From Bedellia somnulentella (lineage: Eukaryota > Arthropoda > Insecta > Lepidoptera > Bedelliidae): 64,000 nucleotides of DNA. The notes under the pieces were generated by a model. That model searched no databases and was not told the DNA's origin. It was given only the letters and a program-made list of their open reading frames with translations. Positions within the stretch are counted from its first letter, which is position 1. Each line of letters starts with the position of its first letter. A program made the position numbers and the translations under genes. Positions 11,001-20,290 of the stretch are shown one piece after another. The DNA lies in the NCBI GenBank assembly GCA_963576735.1, contig OY755187.1, positions 4,030,001-4,094,000 of the forward strand, given 5' to 3'.

Positions 11001-14000
11001 ACTTTGGCTTTTGTACCGATCTTTTTTTTTGTAATTGTTGTTTTTTTGTAAATGTGCAATAAAGAGTTTTATTATTATTATTAAATCCTACCAATCAAAT
11101 TTATGAATTTGCCCCCGGGGATCGAACCCGAGACCTCCGTACTTGATGTAAAGCGGTTAACCGCGAGACCATGGAGGCAGTTGAATAAAACTAAATAGAA
11201 GTTGAATAAAAAAAAATGCCAGTTAAAGATTATTTAACCTATATGCAGCAAGGCAGGCCTAGAAGTAAAGAGCTTATTCCATTTGTCTGAATGAAGACGT
11301 GTGAAAGCCACAGAATCTGAATTCAGACTAGTGGAATAACGTTCAGAACACTAGGCTTCTGAAAAGTAGACAAATTTGTTTAGTGGAATAACAAGCGTCT
11401 GCGGCAGTAACTTCGAAGGACGTCTGAATTCAGAAACGACAAAGTGTAATAGTATAAGCTCTTAAGACTAACAACTGGACCTCTTCCTTTCATCTCTTAA
11501 TATAACTTTGAACAAGCAAATTGGTAAATTGAACTTACACTCTTATAAATTCACATATTTAATTTACTTTGCAGATGGAACCCTCAAAACAGCAAAGTCC
11601 TGATATGAAATCGGTAGCTGATCGCCTTGCTGCATCATCAGTCAAAAAAGAAGGTGATTCTTGGGGTTGGGGAACTTGGGGAATGGATTCCTTACTAAGT
11701 AGTGCTACCGCTGGAATCAGCTCGATTACTACTCATGTGTCACAGGTATTTCAGCTATTGTTATAATAATTTAGCTATAATCACGCAATGAATCCAAAAA
11801 TGGGGTAGCCAGAACTTCAGAATTAGAAATTCCTCAGCCACTTTTGCAGATGGAATGGGAAAAGATTGTTAATTATAAGGTGTTTAGTGATGGGTCTCCA
11901 GCTTCATCGTCCAACATTCACTTATAAAGCCTTGATAACCCTTAGTCGCCTAATACAACACTGACTATTCAAAGACGTCATAAAAAACATACATACATAC
12001 ATATACTCACGGCTGTAAATCCCTAGAAGGGGTAGCCAGAGCTAAGGAATTAGAAATTCCTCAGCCACTTTTGGAAATGCGAGTGGGGAAAAGATGGTAA
12101 AAATAAAGGTTGTTGGTGATGCGTCTCCAACCGCATCGCCCAAAAATCCCTTAAAAGCCCCAATACCGTTAGTCGCCTCTTACGTACACCCACCGGAAGA
12201 AATGGGGTAGTGCTATTCTAAGCCGACACTACACAGCAAAAATTATATTATTATATTGAGCAGTCATAAAAAAATATATTATTATTATTAAGTTACACCC
12301 AGATAGATAATTTTGTCTATTTAATATTGATATAGCATATTCTAACCGGCTTCAAATAAGAAGGAGGTAAAACAATTCAGTAGTGTATATTTATAGATCT
12401 TTGTTTTGGGTTTGGGGTATTCATATACCTGTGCTCATTTATAGACCAATTTTTGGTGATTCGTTTTTGTCGGAAATGATATCTCAAGATTTGTATAATG
12501 GCAAGGAAACCAGGATCCAATAAAGTGATCCCTTTTGTAGGCGTTTCTAATAACCAATTTTAAACTATTTCAGGGAATTTCAACGGTCTTAGAATCTGGT
12601 ATTGGTGCTCCTGATCCCGAAGAATTTGCTAGACAAAAAGCATTCAGTAAAGAAAACATGGTCAGACAAGAAGATAGCAAACAGACATCTGCTGAAGAAC
12701 CGAGAGCAAATGATGATGCAGCATTTGATTTTGGAAGCTTGCTGTCTGGAGTCACCAAGTTTGTTGAGGATACAGGCAAGTTTTCATAAAATATAAGGTT
12801 CTTACCGAATTTACTTCGATAATTCCTGAAATCTTCAGATAAAAGAAAAATCCTAATTTTTAGGAACTAAGGCTCATCATCCAGTCTTATGTATCTCTAG
12901 TATTTACATAAAATTAAGTAAAACTGGAGGGAATATTTGCCGGACATATTTCTGTTGAGCAATATTCTCTTACAACAACCTCGGTAGCTCAGCTAATAAT
13001 TTGTGTAAATGGTTATGGAATCCACCCTGAAAAAATCCACATGTCTGTATAGACATATCACAAAGTACATACATACATACACATACTCACGGCTATAATT
13101 CTCTGGAAGGGGTAGCCAGAGCTAAGGAATTAGAAATTCTTCAGCCACTTTTGGAAAGTTGAGTGGGGAAAAGATGGTATAATAAGGTTGTTGGTGATGG
13201 GTCTCTAACCGCAACGCCCAATGTTCCCTTAAAAGCCCCAATACCGTTAGTCGCCTCTTACGTACACCCGCCGGTAGAAATGGGGTAGCGCTATTCTAAG
13301 CCGGCGCTACACAGCTCACAAAGTATTCGTATATAACGGCGATAGGCCTGTCCCCTATCACTTAATTCACTATCCAGGCAAAACTGAGTACTCTGAACAC
13401 CAGGTGAAATAAATGTCCATGATGCTCAGAAATATTAGTATCTTTATCACCTGGATAAACAGCAAATACTATTTGAGTACTATTTCTGTCTCGTAAAAGA
13501 TAAGTTGAGCCATATTTCCCTCTGTCTGAAAAATCCCTTTAAATTTCAGGCACAAAAGTACTAGCAGGAGGCTTAGATACCCTAGAAACAATCGGCAAAA
13601 AAACTATGGAGGTTCTACAAGATGGTGATCCAGGATTAGCTAAGAAAAGAGCTATGCTTGGACTGGATTCTGGAGAGAAAGTGGTATTGTCCCAAGTTCT
13701 GAGAGAGGCCAAAGAAAAGGCGGATCAGGAAGATATGATTAGAGACGAGAAACGCGAAACTAAAGAAGTCCATTACGAGACTTTGTTTGATGATTTTGAA
13801 GGTAATGTTTATGTATATTGTTTATACACACGCACACACACACACACACACACATACACACGCACACACACACACACACATACACACGCACACACACACA
13901 CACATACACACACACACACAAACACGCACACACACATACAAGCCCAAATACACTTACCTATTCTGTAAGCATTTTTATAATTATATATATTGTTTCTAAT

Positions 14001-17000
14001 ATTGTTTTTTAATTTTAGTTTTTAACTTTAGATTTAATTTTTAACTTTATGTTTTTAATTTTACTTGTTCTGTCATGTAACTTACGCCAATATGTATTAT
14101 TAGTTTACTACTTATCCTAAGTTTACAGGGCTTAGCCCTTTTTTAGGGAGTAGGCTTTATGTAGTAATTGTAAGTTGTTTTTAATTTTGAATAAACAATT
14201 TCTTTTTTTATTGTAGTGAATGAGTTGATGAGTAAATTTGAAGCTTTAAAACATTGTTCTTGACAATGGAAAAGCCAGATCCTTACTCTCTAAATACTCT
14301 TAAGTTTCTCTAACATTTAAAATTAGCTTCTTTTTAAATCCACAGTTCTTCGATGTACAAAAATATATCTTGATAAGTTTCCTATTTTCTTATAGACCCT
14401 CAAACAATATTTAAGTGATAATTAAAAGATGAATGAATAAGGGTATTTTAAACCAAGAGTGCCCGTGAACAAATGGTTTTATCTCACTTTTTTACTTGTA
14501 GTTTTATATAACACATTCCTATTTCACCATTAAAATAGTACTAAAATACTTCCAGGTTTAGTCCACTTAGAAGCTCTCGAAATGTTATGTACCCAAGTAA
14601 ACATGAGAATTGAAGAGAGATTAAGAAATGTCGATGCTGAGAAACGGAAGGAGATAAAAGAAACCTTACAACAAGTTGCAGGTAATTCGAATGTATTTCA
14701 ACTTACATACTCACGGCTATAAAATCCTAGAAGGATAGCTAGAGCTTCGGAATAAGGAATTCTTCAGCTACTTTTGAAAGTTGAGTGGGGAAAATATTAT
14801 AATAAGGTTGTTGATGATGGGTCTCCAACGGCATCGCCCAAAACCTAACAAAATGCACAAATACCCTTCTTACCGTCTTTTAAGAACACCCACGAGAAAA
14901 AACGGTGTAGTGCTATTCTAAGCCGACGCTACACTGAGTGGAGAAAAGATTGTAGTATATAGGTGATAATTCACCAGCCTTATCGCCCTATAATCACTAA
15001 AAACCCAAAAATGCTAAGCCGCTTCTTCATGCTTCGCTCCGTTTTGCCGTGAAAGACGGACAAACAAACACACACTCACACTTTCCCATTTATAATATTA
15101 TTAACACATTAATATTTTTAAACAAATTTTCAGAACTCTGTGAAGTGCCAGAAGATAGCGAAGACGAGGACGACTCAGAAACTGAGGGTAGTAAGGGTGA
15201 TGTGTTCCATGACAAACTGTTAGAAGCCACGCAAGACTTAGGACTCAAGTTGCAATTCCAACCTTTGGTTAAGTAAGTGAATTAACTTATTATTTAACTG
15301 CCATGAATTATTATAATCCTCAGCCTAATAAAAGTAAATGCTAGAAAAGTACTAGCAACGGTTTCTCAGACGAAGCTATTATAGATGTGCAGCGTTGGTT
15401 AAGATTACCCTTACTACTTGCTTACCTCACTGAGAATGTTTTTTCCAGATGCTTCAGATGAGAAATTCTCAGCAACATAATTTCCTTACATACATACATA
15501 TACTCATGGCTATAAATCAATAGACGGGTAGCCAGAGCTAAGGAACTTGAAATTCCTCAGCCACTTTTGGAAAGTTGAGTGGGGAAAAGATGGCAAAATA
15601 AAGGTTGTTGGTGATGGGTCTTCAACCGCATCCCTTAAAAGCCCCAATACCGTTAGTCGCCTCTTACGTACGCCCACCGGCAGAAATGGGGTAGTGTTAT
15701 TCTAAGCCGACACTACACCTAATTTCATACATACATACATACATATTCTCACGCCGTTAGTTCCCATTGGGGTATGCAGAGACTATCGATCGCCGCTTTG
15801 TACGATCCTGGCAAACCTCTCTGGCTTCGTTTACATCCATCAATTTTTTCATACATGCTCTTTTATTCTTCATACTGCGGACACCTGCCTTTTTGAGCAC
15901 ATGTTCTATTTGATCCAAATGTGTCCTCCGAGGTCGTCCTCTACTAACATTACCTTCTCATTACCTCTTACCTAATTTCAATGCCAATAAAATACCGCGT
16001 CTGTTTAGTGTAGAGGCCTAGAATAGCGATAAGCCATTTCTGCTTGCGGGTTTCGTAAGAAGCGACGGGCTTTTTGTGTTATTTAGCCATTGCGATTGTA
16101 ATTTTACAAAAGTGCTTAAGGAATTTCTGATTTTAAAATCTCTGTCTCTTCCTTTTTGCAATTTATAGTCATGAGGTTAGCTAAGTAAGTTACATACATA
16201 CATACATACATATTCTCACGCCGTTAGTTCCCATTGGGGTAGGCAGAGACTATCGATCGCCACTTTGTACGATCCTGGCAAACCTCTCTAGCTTCATTCA
16301 CATCCATCAATCTTTTTATACATGCTCTTTTATTAGTAAGTTGTTTATGATTATCATGTTTCACACATCTCCATAATTTACTAAATAACATGGAGCTGTA
16401 AAAAAACAAATAAACACTACAGTATCTACAATAATAATATTATAAAGAGGAAAACTTTGTTTGTTTGATTGTAATGAAAAGGCTCAAAAACTGTTAGACC
16501 GATTTTAATAACTCTTTCACCAATTAAAGTCTTTTTGTTCATGATAACCTCATGTGGGGATTATTACTAATAATTAAAGAATAAATAAAGGAAAGAAAAA
16601 TTTTTTTTCCCCGCCTGTGTCGAAAATTTTTCTTTCCTTTATTTATTCTTTAATTATTAACTCTTTCACCATTCGAAAGCTACATTTATCTGTGTGAATA
16701 ATAGAAATTCTGAAGATAACATTAAAAATAGATTTTTTTTCTTATCGCTAGACAGAGACCCTCAGCTGGTTGACTAAATATGGCAATTTGATGACATCTA
16801 TTAAGGGAATGTCAATCAATGTTTGACAGTACGAAGTCTGTCGGTTCAGCTAGTTAAATTATATTTTAAATATACAATTGCCGTGTAATGTCTGGTTAGA
16901 ATAACATTACCCCATTTCTACCCGTGGGTGATCGTAAGAGGCGACTAAGGGTATAGGGGCTTTTTGAATTATTTTTGGGCGATGTGGTTGGAGACCCGTC

Positions 17001-20000
17001 ACCAAAAACATTTATTATTACCATCTTTCTCCCAATCATGTTCCAAAAGTGGCTGAGGAATTTCTAATTCCAAAGCTCTGGCTACATTATACATTATTAT
17101 TCCTTCAGACATTACACAAAAACAACGGAATACCTAGAAACTAATGCCGACGACACAGAGAAAGCGATATACAAGCTAGCAGTTAGCTTGCTAGCTCAGT
17201 ACACGGCGCTTGCAGTGGAATTGTACCATAAAACTGCTAAATTTTCGCATTGTTTTATTTTAACTGGCAAATAAAAAAAATTGTGCAGGCTAATGATAGT
17301 AAAAAAACATTTTTGTCTATGCAACCACATCACTACATGAAAAAGCTTTAAACTGCATTTGATTAACCACCATGATAAATTAACCACACATATGACTTTC
17401 GAAAAGACAAATTGGTGTTGACCCGACCCGGGATTTGAACTCACGTCTGTATTGGACTACATACCCATTAGACAATCACCTAATATTATTTTTAGTAACC
17501 ATCTTTATATTTATTTCTCCAGACACTACACAACAACAACAGAATACCTAGAAACTAATGCCGACGACACAGAGAAAGCGATATACAAGCTAGCAGTTAG
17601 CTCGCTAGCTCAGTACACGGCGCTTGCAGTGGAATTGTACCATAAAACTGCTGAATTACTACTTGTGAAGCAAAGGAGATCTACGGCCGATGAAGCTGAT
17701 GCTTTAGCTTTGTAAGTATACATACATACATACATATACTCACGGTTATAAATCCCTTCAAGAGGTACCTAGAGCTAGGGAATTTGAAATTCCTCAGCCA
17801 CTTTTGGAAGTTACGTTGGGAAAAGATAGGATTTATAACCGTGATTATATATGATACGATTTATTTACCAATTATCATCACTCAAAGGCAAGTATAAATG
17901 CTGTCCTTCACATAGAAACCTTTTATATCTAACTAATTGATACAATAACCATAGGTTATTTTTCCTGAAATGATATTTTTTTTCATAAGAGATAAGCATA
18001 CTATACATTGCATATATTCATTTAGAAAATAATAACATTTGCTGTGTAGTGTCGGCTTAGAATAGCACTACCCCTTTTCTTCCGGTGGGTGTACGTAAGA
18101 GGCGATTTTTGGGCGATGTGGTTGGAGACCCGTCACCAAAAAAATTTATTATTACCATCTTTTCCCCAATCAACTTCCAAAATTGGCTGAGGAATTTTTC
18201 ATTCCAAAGCTCTGGCTACCCCGTAGAGGGATTTATAGCCGTGAGTATATGTATGTATTATTGTAAAATAATAACATTGTATTTCAGCAACCGTGATAGC
18301 CCAGTGGGTAGAACACTCGGTTATCGTGCAAACGACTAGTGTTCAAATCCTGAGTCGGGCCTACACCAATTTGTCTTTTGTAAAGAAATATGTGTGGTTA
18401 ATTTATCATGGTTGTTAGCGGTGAGGGAAAACATCGTGAGGAAACCCACATGTCTGAGTTGTACTTAGTCATGTGACAGTGTATTCGTACAAAACGGCGA
18501 TAGGCCTGCCCCCTATCACGTGAGTACACTGTCCATGCAAAACGTGGGTACTCTGAACACCAGGTGATAAAGTCACGTGATGTTCAGAAGTATTAGTACC
18601 TCTGCCAACCCCTTCGGGAATATTCGGCGTGAACGTTTATGTTATATGTTATATGTTTATGTATTTCAGAATGACCAGTGTATTATGCAAACACACCAGC
18701 GACCTAGCAACTAGATTCACGCAGAAACTGAATTCGGTTCCGTCGGAGAATAAAGAGAATATCAATAATTATATCACCAATGTGTTCTTGGAGGTAACAA
18801 TATATCCTTGATTTTGCTTTATAACTTAATGCTTTACATCAATTTTGTATTAATAATAACTGGAAATTCACGTACGATTTTTCTCATCTGGTGTTCAGTA
18901 TCCACTTTTTCCTGGCATAAACGGAAAGCCTATCTCCGTTCTATACAGAAACACTGTCACATTATGAAGTACAACTCTAAATAATACATAATAGTAAATA
19001 ATACAACAAATTAATGTCTGGAAGAGATCGCTTTTAGCGATAAGACCGCCAATTGTACCTCACTGTAAACTGTTTGATCATATTATTATTTTTGTAAATT
19101 TGTGTTTGATTTGCAATAAAGAGTTATTCTATTTTATTCTACAACTCTTGCTCATTCATTCACTCACTCATTCTCATTCTCAAATGCTTGCATGAGCGTT
19201 TCCTCGTGGTATAGTAAGAGACGATTTATGGTATGGGGTTTTTTAAGTTGTTTTTGGGTGAAGTGATTGGAGACCCATCACCAAGAAGATTTGTTTTACA
19301 ATCTTTTCCCCCACTTAACTTCCTAGTGACTGAGGAGATTTTAGCTATAAAGCTCTGGCTGGGAATTAATAGGTGACAAGATTGGAATCATAAAGGTTAT
19401 GTTTACGATCTTGCCGCCTATTAATTTCAAATTTGGCTGAGGACTTCAGTTTGAGATTCTATCTCTGAAGCTCTGGCTACTCTTTTTGGGATTTACGGTT
19501 GTGAGTATATATATGTATGTATTTTTAACATTTTTTGCTGTGTAGTGTCAGCTTAGAATAGCACTACCCTATTTCTTCCCGTGGGTGTACGTAAGAGGCG
19601 ACTAAGGGTATTGGGGCTTTTTAAGGGATTTTTGGGCGATGCGGTTGGAGACCCATCACCAAACACCTTTATTTTACCATCTTTTCCCTTCTCAACTTCC
19701 AAAAGTGGCTGAGGCATTTTCAATTCTTTAGCTCTGGCTACCCCTTTTAGGGATTTATACCCGTGAGAAGATGTATGATTGTATGTATATTTTTAACAAT
19801 CTTGATAAACATATGACTTTAAAAAAGAAGTATTTGTGTAGGCGCGACTCATGATTTGAACCCTAGCCTCTCTGTATAAGAAGCGATTCTCTTTCCCACT
19901 GGCCTACTTAGTTTGACCTTAGAAGTTCGAAGATATTGTTTTAACTATATATACTTGTATAACATAATATATTTTCTTTTTTCAGGCTGGCAACAGTTCG

Positions 20001-20060
20001 ACATACATAAGAAATGCATTCCAGTTATCACTACCTATTCTACAAATAGGAGCGGTTTAG
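8001..20060 (+). CDS. FAM114A: FAM114A (NOXP20-like) protein, ten exons, 545 aa
   Basis: Exons: 8001-8174, 10326-10511, 11575-11745, 12574-12775, 13550-13801, 14556-14681, 15134-15272, 17523-17711, 18670-18793, 19986-20060. Together they total 1638 nt (545 codons plus stop) with matching phases. All introns are GT-AG except intron 4, which is GC-AG (gcaagt at 12776). The N-terminus is acidic, with two tryptophan/Asp motifs (GWDDFDLEDDD, GWDDFDDWGQDD). Then come the family hallmarks: the WGWGTWGMDSLLSSA segment, the LDTLETIGKKTMEVLQDGDP block, FEGLVHLEALEML, an acidic loop EDSEDEDDSE, and the C-terminus AGNSSTYIRNAFQLSLPILQ. In animals FAM114A1/A2 proteins are reported as Golgi-associated RAB2 interactors; that role is taken from the family, not seen here. 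No signal peptide or membrane segment. Introns are packed with SINEs, some touching splice sites. Start chosen as the first ATG in the acidic N-terminal exon. Confidence 0.95.
8355..8455 (-). repeat. tRNA-like SINE head fragment
   Basis: On the minus strand there is a B-box-like sequence (gggttcgatccccgc) with upstream tRNA-like sequence, but no full cloverleaf. Probably a decayed SINE head. Confidence 0.4.
8511..8612 (+). mobile_element. Family B tRNA-like head fragment
   Basis: gtgataactcagtgggcag (A-box region) and ggattcgaatcctgagcc (B-box region), followed by ccctataccaattagtc, match the 5' part of family B. Confidence 0.7.
8637..8822. mobile_element. Palindromic family C SINE with TSD
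   Basis: A 186-bp insertion bounded by a 15-bp TSD (aaattaatcatgggt, 8622-8636 and 8823-8837). Its left part, an A/T segment plus cacaggcgggaatcgaaccc, is the reverse complement of its right part (gggtttgattcccgcctgtg plus ttcctttatttgttctttaa). The arms are about 60 bp around a roughly 10-bp centre. Only the right arm continues to ccccacatgaggttttcatg. The arms hold a tRNA B-box. Confidence 0.85.
8909..9002 (-). mobile_element. Family B tRNA-like head fragment
   Basis: gataaattaaccacacatg, ggggtttaaaccc and ggtgttctacccactgagc match the family B head in minus orientation. Confidence 0.65.
9003..9979. other. FAM114A intron 1, mostly unassigned
   Basis: Contains a short cggtcacattgagaacactc/gaagtcggttaaaaattc piece (9096-9140) resembling a common lepidopteran repeat. 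There is also a pair of loosely similar AT-rich segments around 9300-9520 and 9600-9780. No exon is recognised. Confidence 0.4.
9980..10250 (+). mobile_element. Family A copy inserted in a family C remnant
   Basis: Flanked by the 13-bp TSD atttattagaaat (9967-9979 and 10251-10263). About 30 bp of extra AT-rich filler precedes the normal head gctgtgtagtgtcgagc. The surrounding ttttctttcctttattta.. and ..ccctcatgtggttttcatg are family C. Confidence 0.85.
10655..10742. repeat. Family D repeat
   Basis: cctaccctatgtagggtg..gccttagtccaccacgct. A second copy lies at 21140-21220. Type unknown. Confidence 0.5.
10957..11088 (+). mobile_element. Family F LINE 3' end
   Basis: Near identical to 3581-3725 (gggttgtctggaagagatcg to aataaagagttttattatta), in FAM114A intron 2. 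Confidence 0.6.
11105..11178 (-). repeat. tRNA-derived head (pseudo-tRNA)
   Basis: Minus strand gcctccatggtctcgcgg with gggttcgatccccgg and end pairing (GCCTCC with GGGGGC). The D- and anticodon arms do not fold convincingly, so this is a SINE head rather than a tRNA gene. Confidence 0.5.
11269..11462. mobile_element. Harbinger-like MITE
   Basis: A 194-bp insertion with terminal inverted repeats AGAGCTTAT/ATAAGCTCT and a TAA duplication at 11266-11268 and 11463-11465, the pattern of PIF/Harbinger elements. It contains internal copies of agtggaataac and the palindrome gtctgaattcagac. It lies in FAM114A intron 2. Confidence 0.7.
11780..11960 (-). mobile_element. Degenerate family A copy
   Basis: gaatccaaaaatggggtagcc, aattcctcagccacttttg and gatgggtctccagcttcatc are recognisable; the head is missing. 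Confidence 0.7.
11988..12262 (-). mobile_element. Family A copy with extra 5' sequence
   Basis: TSD gtcataaaaaa at 11977-11987 and 12263-12273. About 25 bp of AT-rich filler lies between the normal head end (cactacacagc) and the right TSD, as in the copy at 9980. Confidence 0.85.
13015..13470 (+). mobile_element. Diverged family B copy split by a family A insertion
   Basis: Family B sequence (aaaatccacatgtctg..) continues after the inserted A element as ttcgtatataacggcgatag..gtcccctatcac..gaacaccaggtg. It lies in FAM114A intron 4. Confidence 0.7.
13068..13315 (-). mobile_element. Family A element nested in family B
   Basis: TSD tcacaaagta at 13058-13067 and 13316-13325. 248 bp, same length as the complete copy at 43005. 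The insertion post-dates the host family B copy. Confidence 0.88.
13829..13945. repeat. (CA)n microsatellite next to a splice donor
   Basis: About 115 bp of (CA)n interrupted by ta and cg dinucleotides, starting about 27 bp after the exon 5 donor of FAM114A. Confidence 0.95.
14703..15010 (-). mobile_element. Two diverged family A pieces
   Basis: 14703-14935 is a near-full but diverged copy (tactcacggctataaaatcc to gccgacgctacactg). 14936-15010 is a second fragment beginning gagtggagaaaagattg. Both are in FAM114A intron 6. Confidence 0.75.
15487..15716 (-). mobile_element. Family A copy
   Basis: Complete minus copy in FAM114A intron 7 (tacatacatatactcatggc to gccgacactacac), directly followed by an RTE 3' fragment. 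Confidence 0.85.
15728..15969 (-). mobile_element. 5'-truncated RTE LINE copy with TSD
   Basis: Matches the last 240 bp of the full-length RTE element (tctcacgccgttagttccca.. through ..cctctactaacattacc). TSD acctaatttca at 15717-15727 and 15970-15980; the left TSD overlaps the end of the adjacent family A copy. Confidence 0.88.
15993..16180 (+). mobile_element. Very diverged family A copy
   Basis: gaggcctagaatagcgataa, gcgggtttcgtaagaagcg and tttatagtcatgaggtt trace family A from head to tail. Confidence 0.55.
16192..16334 (-). mobile_element. 5'-truncated RTE LINE copy with TSD
   Basis: 143 bp of RTE 3' end with TSD agtaagtt at 16184-16191 and 16335-16342, in FAM114A intron 7. Confidence 0.82.
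16440..16865. repeat. Family E repeat carrying a palindromic family C insertion
   Basis: Host repeat: gaggaaaactttgtttgttt..aactgttagaccgatttta, then after the insertion ..cattcgaaagctac and the end gtctgtcggttcagctag. The inserted family C element occupies 16523-16657 with a 14-bp TSD (taactctttcacca, 16509-16522 and 16658-16671). It consists of two inverted copies of the ttctttcctttatttattct segment. Confidence 0.7.
16880..17095 (+). mobile_element. Family A copy lacking its 3' tail
   Basis: gccgtgtaatgtctggttag to caaagctctggctac. The tail is missing, and sequence leading to the duplicated exon follows at once. Confidence 0.75.
17109..17274 (+). pseudogene. FAM114A: Partial duplicate of FAM114A exon 8, possible alternative terminal exon
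   Basis: 17109-17242 repeats the first ~134 nt of exon 8 (17523-17656) with only a handful of substitutions, 414 bp upstream of the real exon. The copy keeps a pyrimidine-rich acceptor (tccttcag, ending 17108) and the same phase. If spliced to exon 7 it would encode K-HYTKTTEYLETNADD.. through ..ELYHKTAK, then a new short tail FSHCFILTGK and a stop at 17272-17274. The stop overlaps an AATAAA (17270-17275). It lacks the donor and the last ~55 nt of exon 8. It is either a recently duplicated dead exon or a terminal exon giving a shorter isoform. Confidence 0.75.
17358..17455 (-). mobile_element. Family B head fragment
   Basis: ccatgataaattaaccacac, gacaaattggtgttgac, ccgggatttgaactcac: the tRNA-like 5' part of family B, minus orientation. 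It lies between the duplicate and the real exon 8. Confidence 0.75.
17718..17845 (-). mobile_element. Family A fragment abutting the exon 8 splice donor
   Basis: The tail (catacatacatacatatac) begins about 6 nt after the GT of the FAM114A exon 8 donor (gtaagt at 17712). The element is truncated after ttgggaaaagatag. Confidence 0.8.
18040..18264 (+). mobile_element. Family A copy near the exon 9 acceptor
   Basis: TSD aaaataataacatt at 18026-18039 and 18265-18278. The right TSD ran directly into the ancestral gtatttcag acceptor before the next insertion. Confidence 0.88.
18288..18659 (+). mobile_element. Complete family B SINE that duplicated a splice acceptor
   Basis: Starts at the tRNA-like head (tgatagcccagtgggtag as A-box region, gtgttcaaatcctgag as B-box region). 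It ends cggcgtgaacgtttatg plus (ttatatg) repeats. The TSD tgtatttcag (18278-18287 and 18660-18669) contains the AG of the FAM114A exon 9 acceptor. The right copy is the one used if exon 9 begins at 18670. Confidence 0.9.
19018..19140 (+). mobile_element. Family F LINE 3' end
   Basis: gtctggaagagatcgctttt through gcaataaagagttattct; diverged copy in intron 9. Confidence 0.55.
19200..19518 (+). mobile_element. Composite diverged family A/A2 copy
   Basis: Contains the core twice (gtgactgaggagattttagc and later ttggctgaggacttcag) and a clear tail, ttgtgagtatatatatgtat. Confidence 0.65.
19531..19787 (+). mobile_element. Family A element with TSD
   Basis: TSD tatttttaaca at 19520-19530 and 19788-19798; the left TSD lies in the tail of the preceding composite A copy. 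Head gctgtgtagtgtcagcttag is intact. Confidence 0.87.
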
Positions 20061-20290
20061 TTACCAATTTGTTAAATTAATTAGTGGCTTTAATTATAAT
20101 GTTATGATAAAAATAGCGACACTGCCTCTGCCAGGATACTTCAATATATACTTGTAAATACTTGTCTCTGCCTACCCCAATGGGAACTAATGGCGTGAGT
20201 ATGTATGTATGTATGTATACTTGTAAATAATACAATATTTTAAACCTCAATGATCCATATTAATAAATAATATCAAACTTTAATTAACTG
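20061..20290 (+). other. FAM114A: FAM114A 3'UTR with poly(A) signal
   Basis: AATAAA at 20262-20267 is the first canonical poly(A) signal after the stop at 20058-20060. A 55-bp RTE LINE fragment lies inside. The end is inferred. Confidence 0.6.
20161..20215 (+). mobile_element. 55-bp RTE LINE insertion in the FAM114A 3'UTR
   Basis: Contains only the last 55 bp of the RTE element (ctctgcctaccccaatggga.. gcgtgagtatgtatg..), with a 14-bp TSD tatacttgtaaata at 20147-20160 and 20216-20229. Confidence 0.88.

Noticed and set aside
11105..11178. Possible tRNA gene (minus strand)
   Set aside because: Has B-box and some end pairing but no good D or anticodon arms; fits a SINE head, as do the similar pieces at 8355, 29209, 31190, 33560 and 50095.
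13606..14012. Histidine/threonine-rich open frames
   Set aside because: They are translations of the intronic (CA)n microsatellite; only 13606-13801 is real exon sequence.
18085..18339. Recurrent frame reading RRFLGDVVGDPSP-like peptides, also at 6166, 46335, 58624
   Set aside because: It comes from the family A SINE core in many copies, is shifted or stopped at random, and shows no constraint; not a protein.
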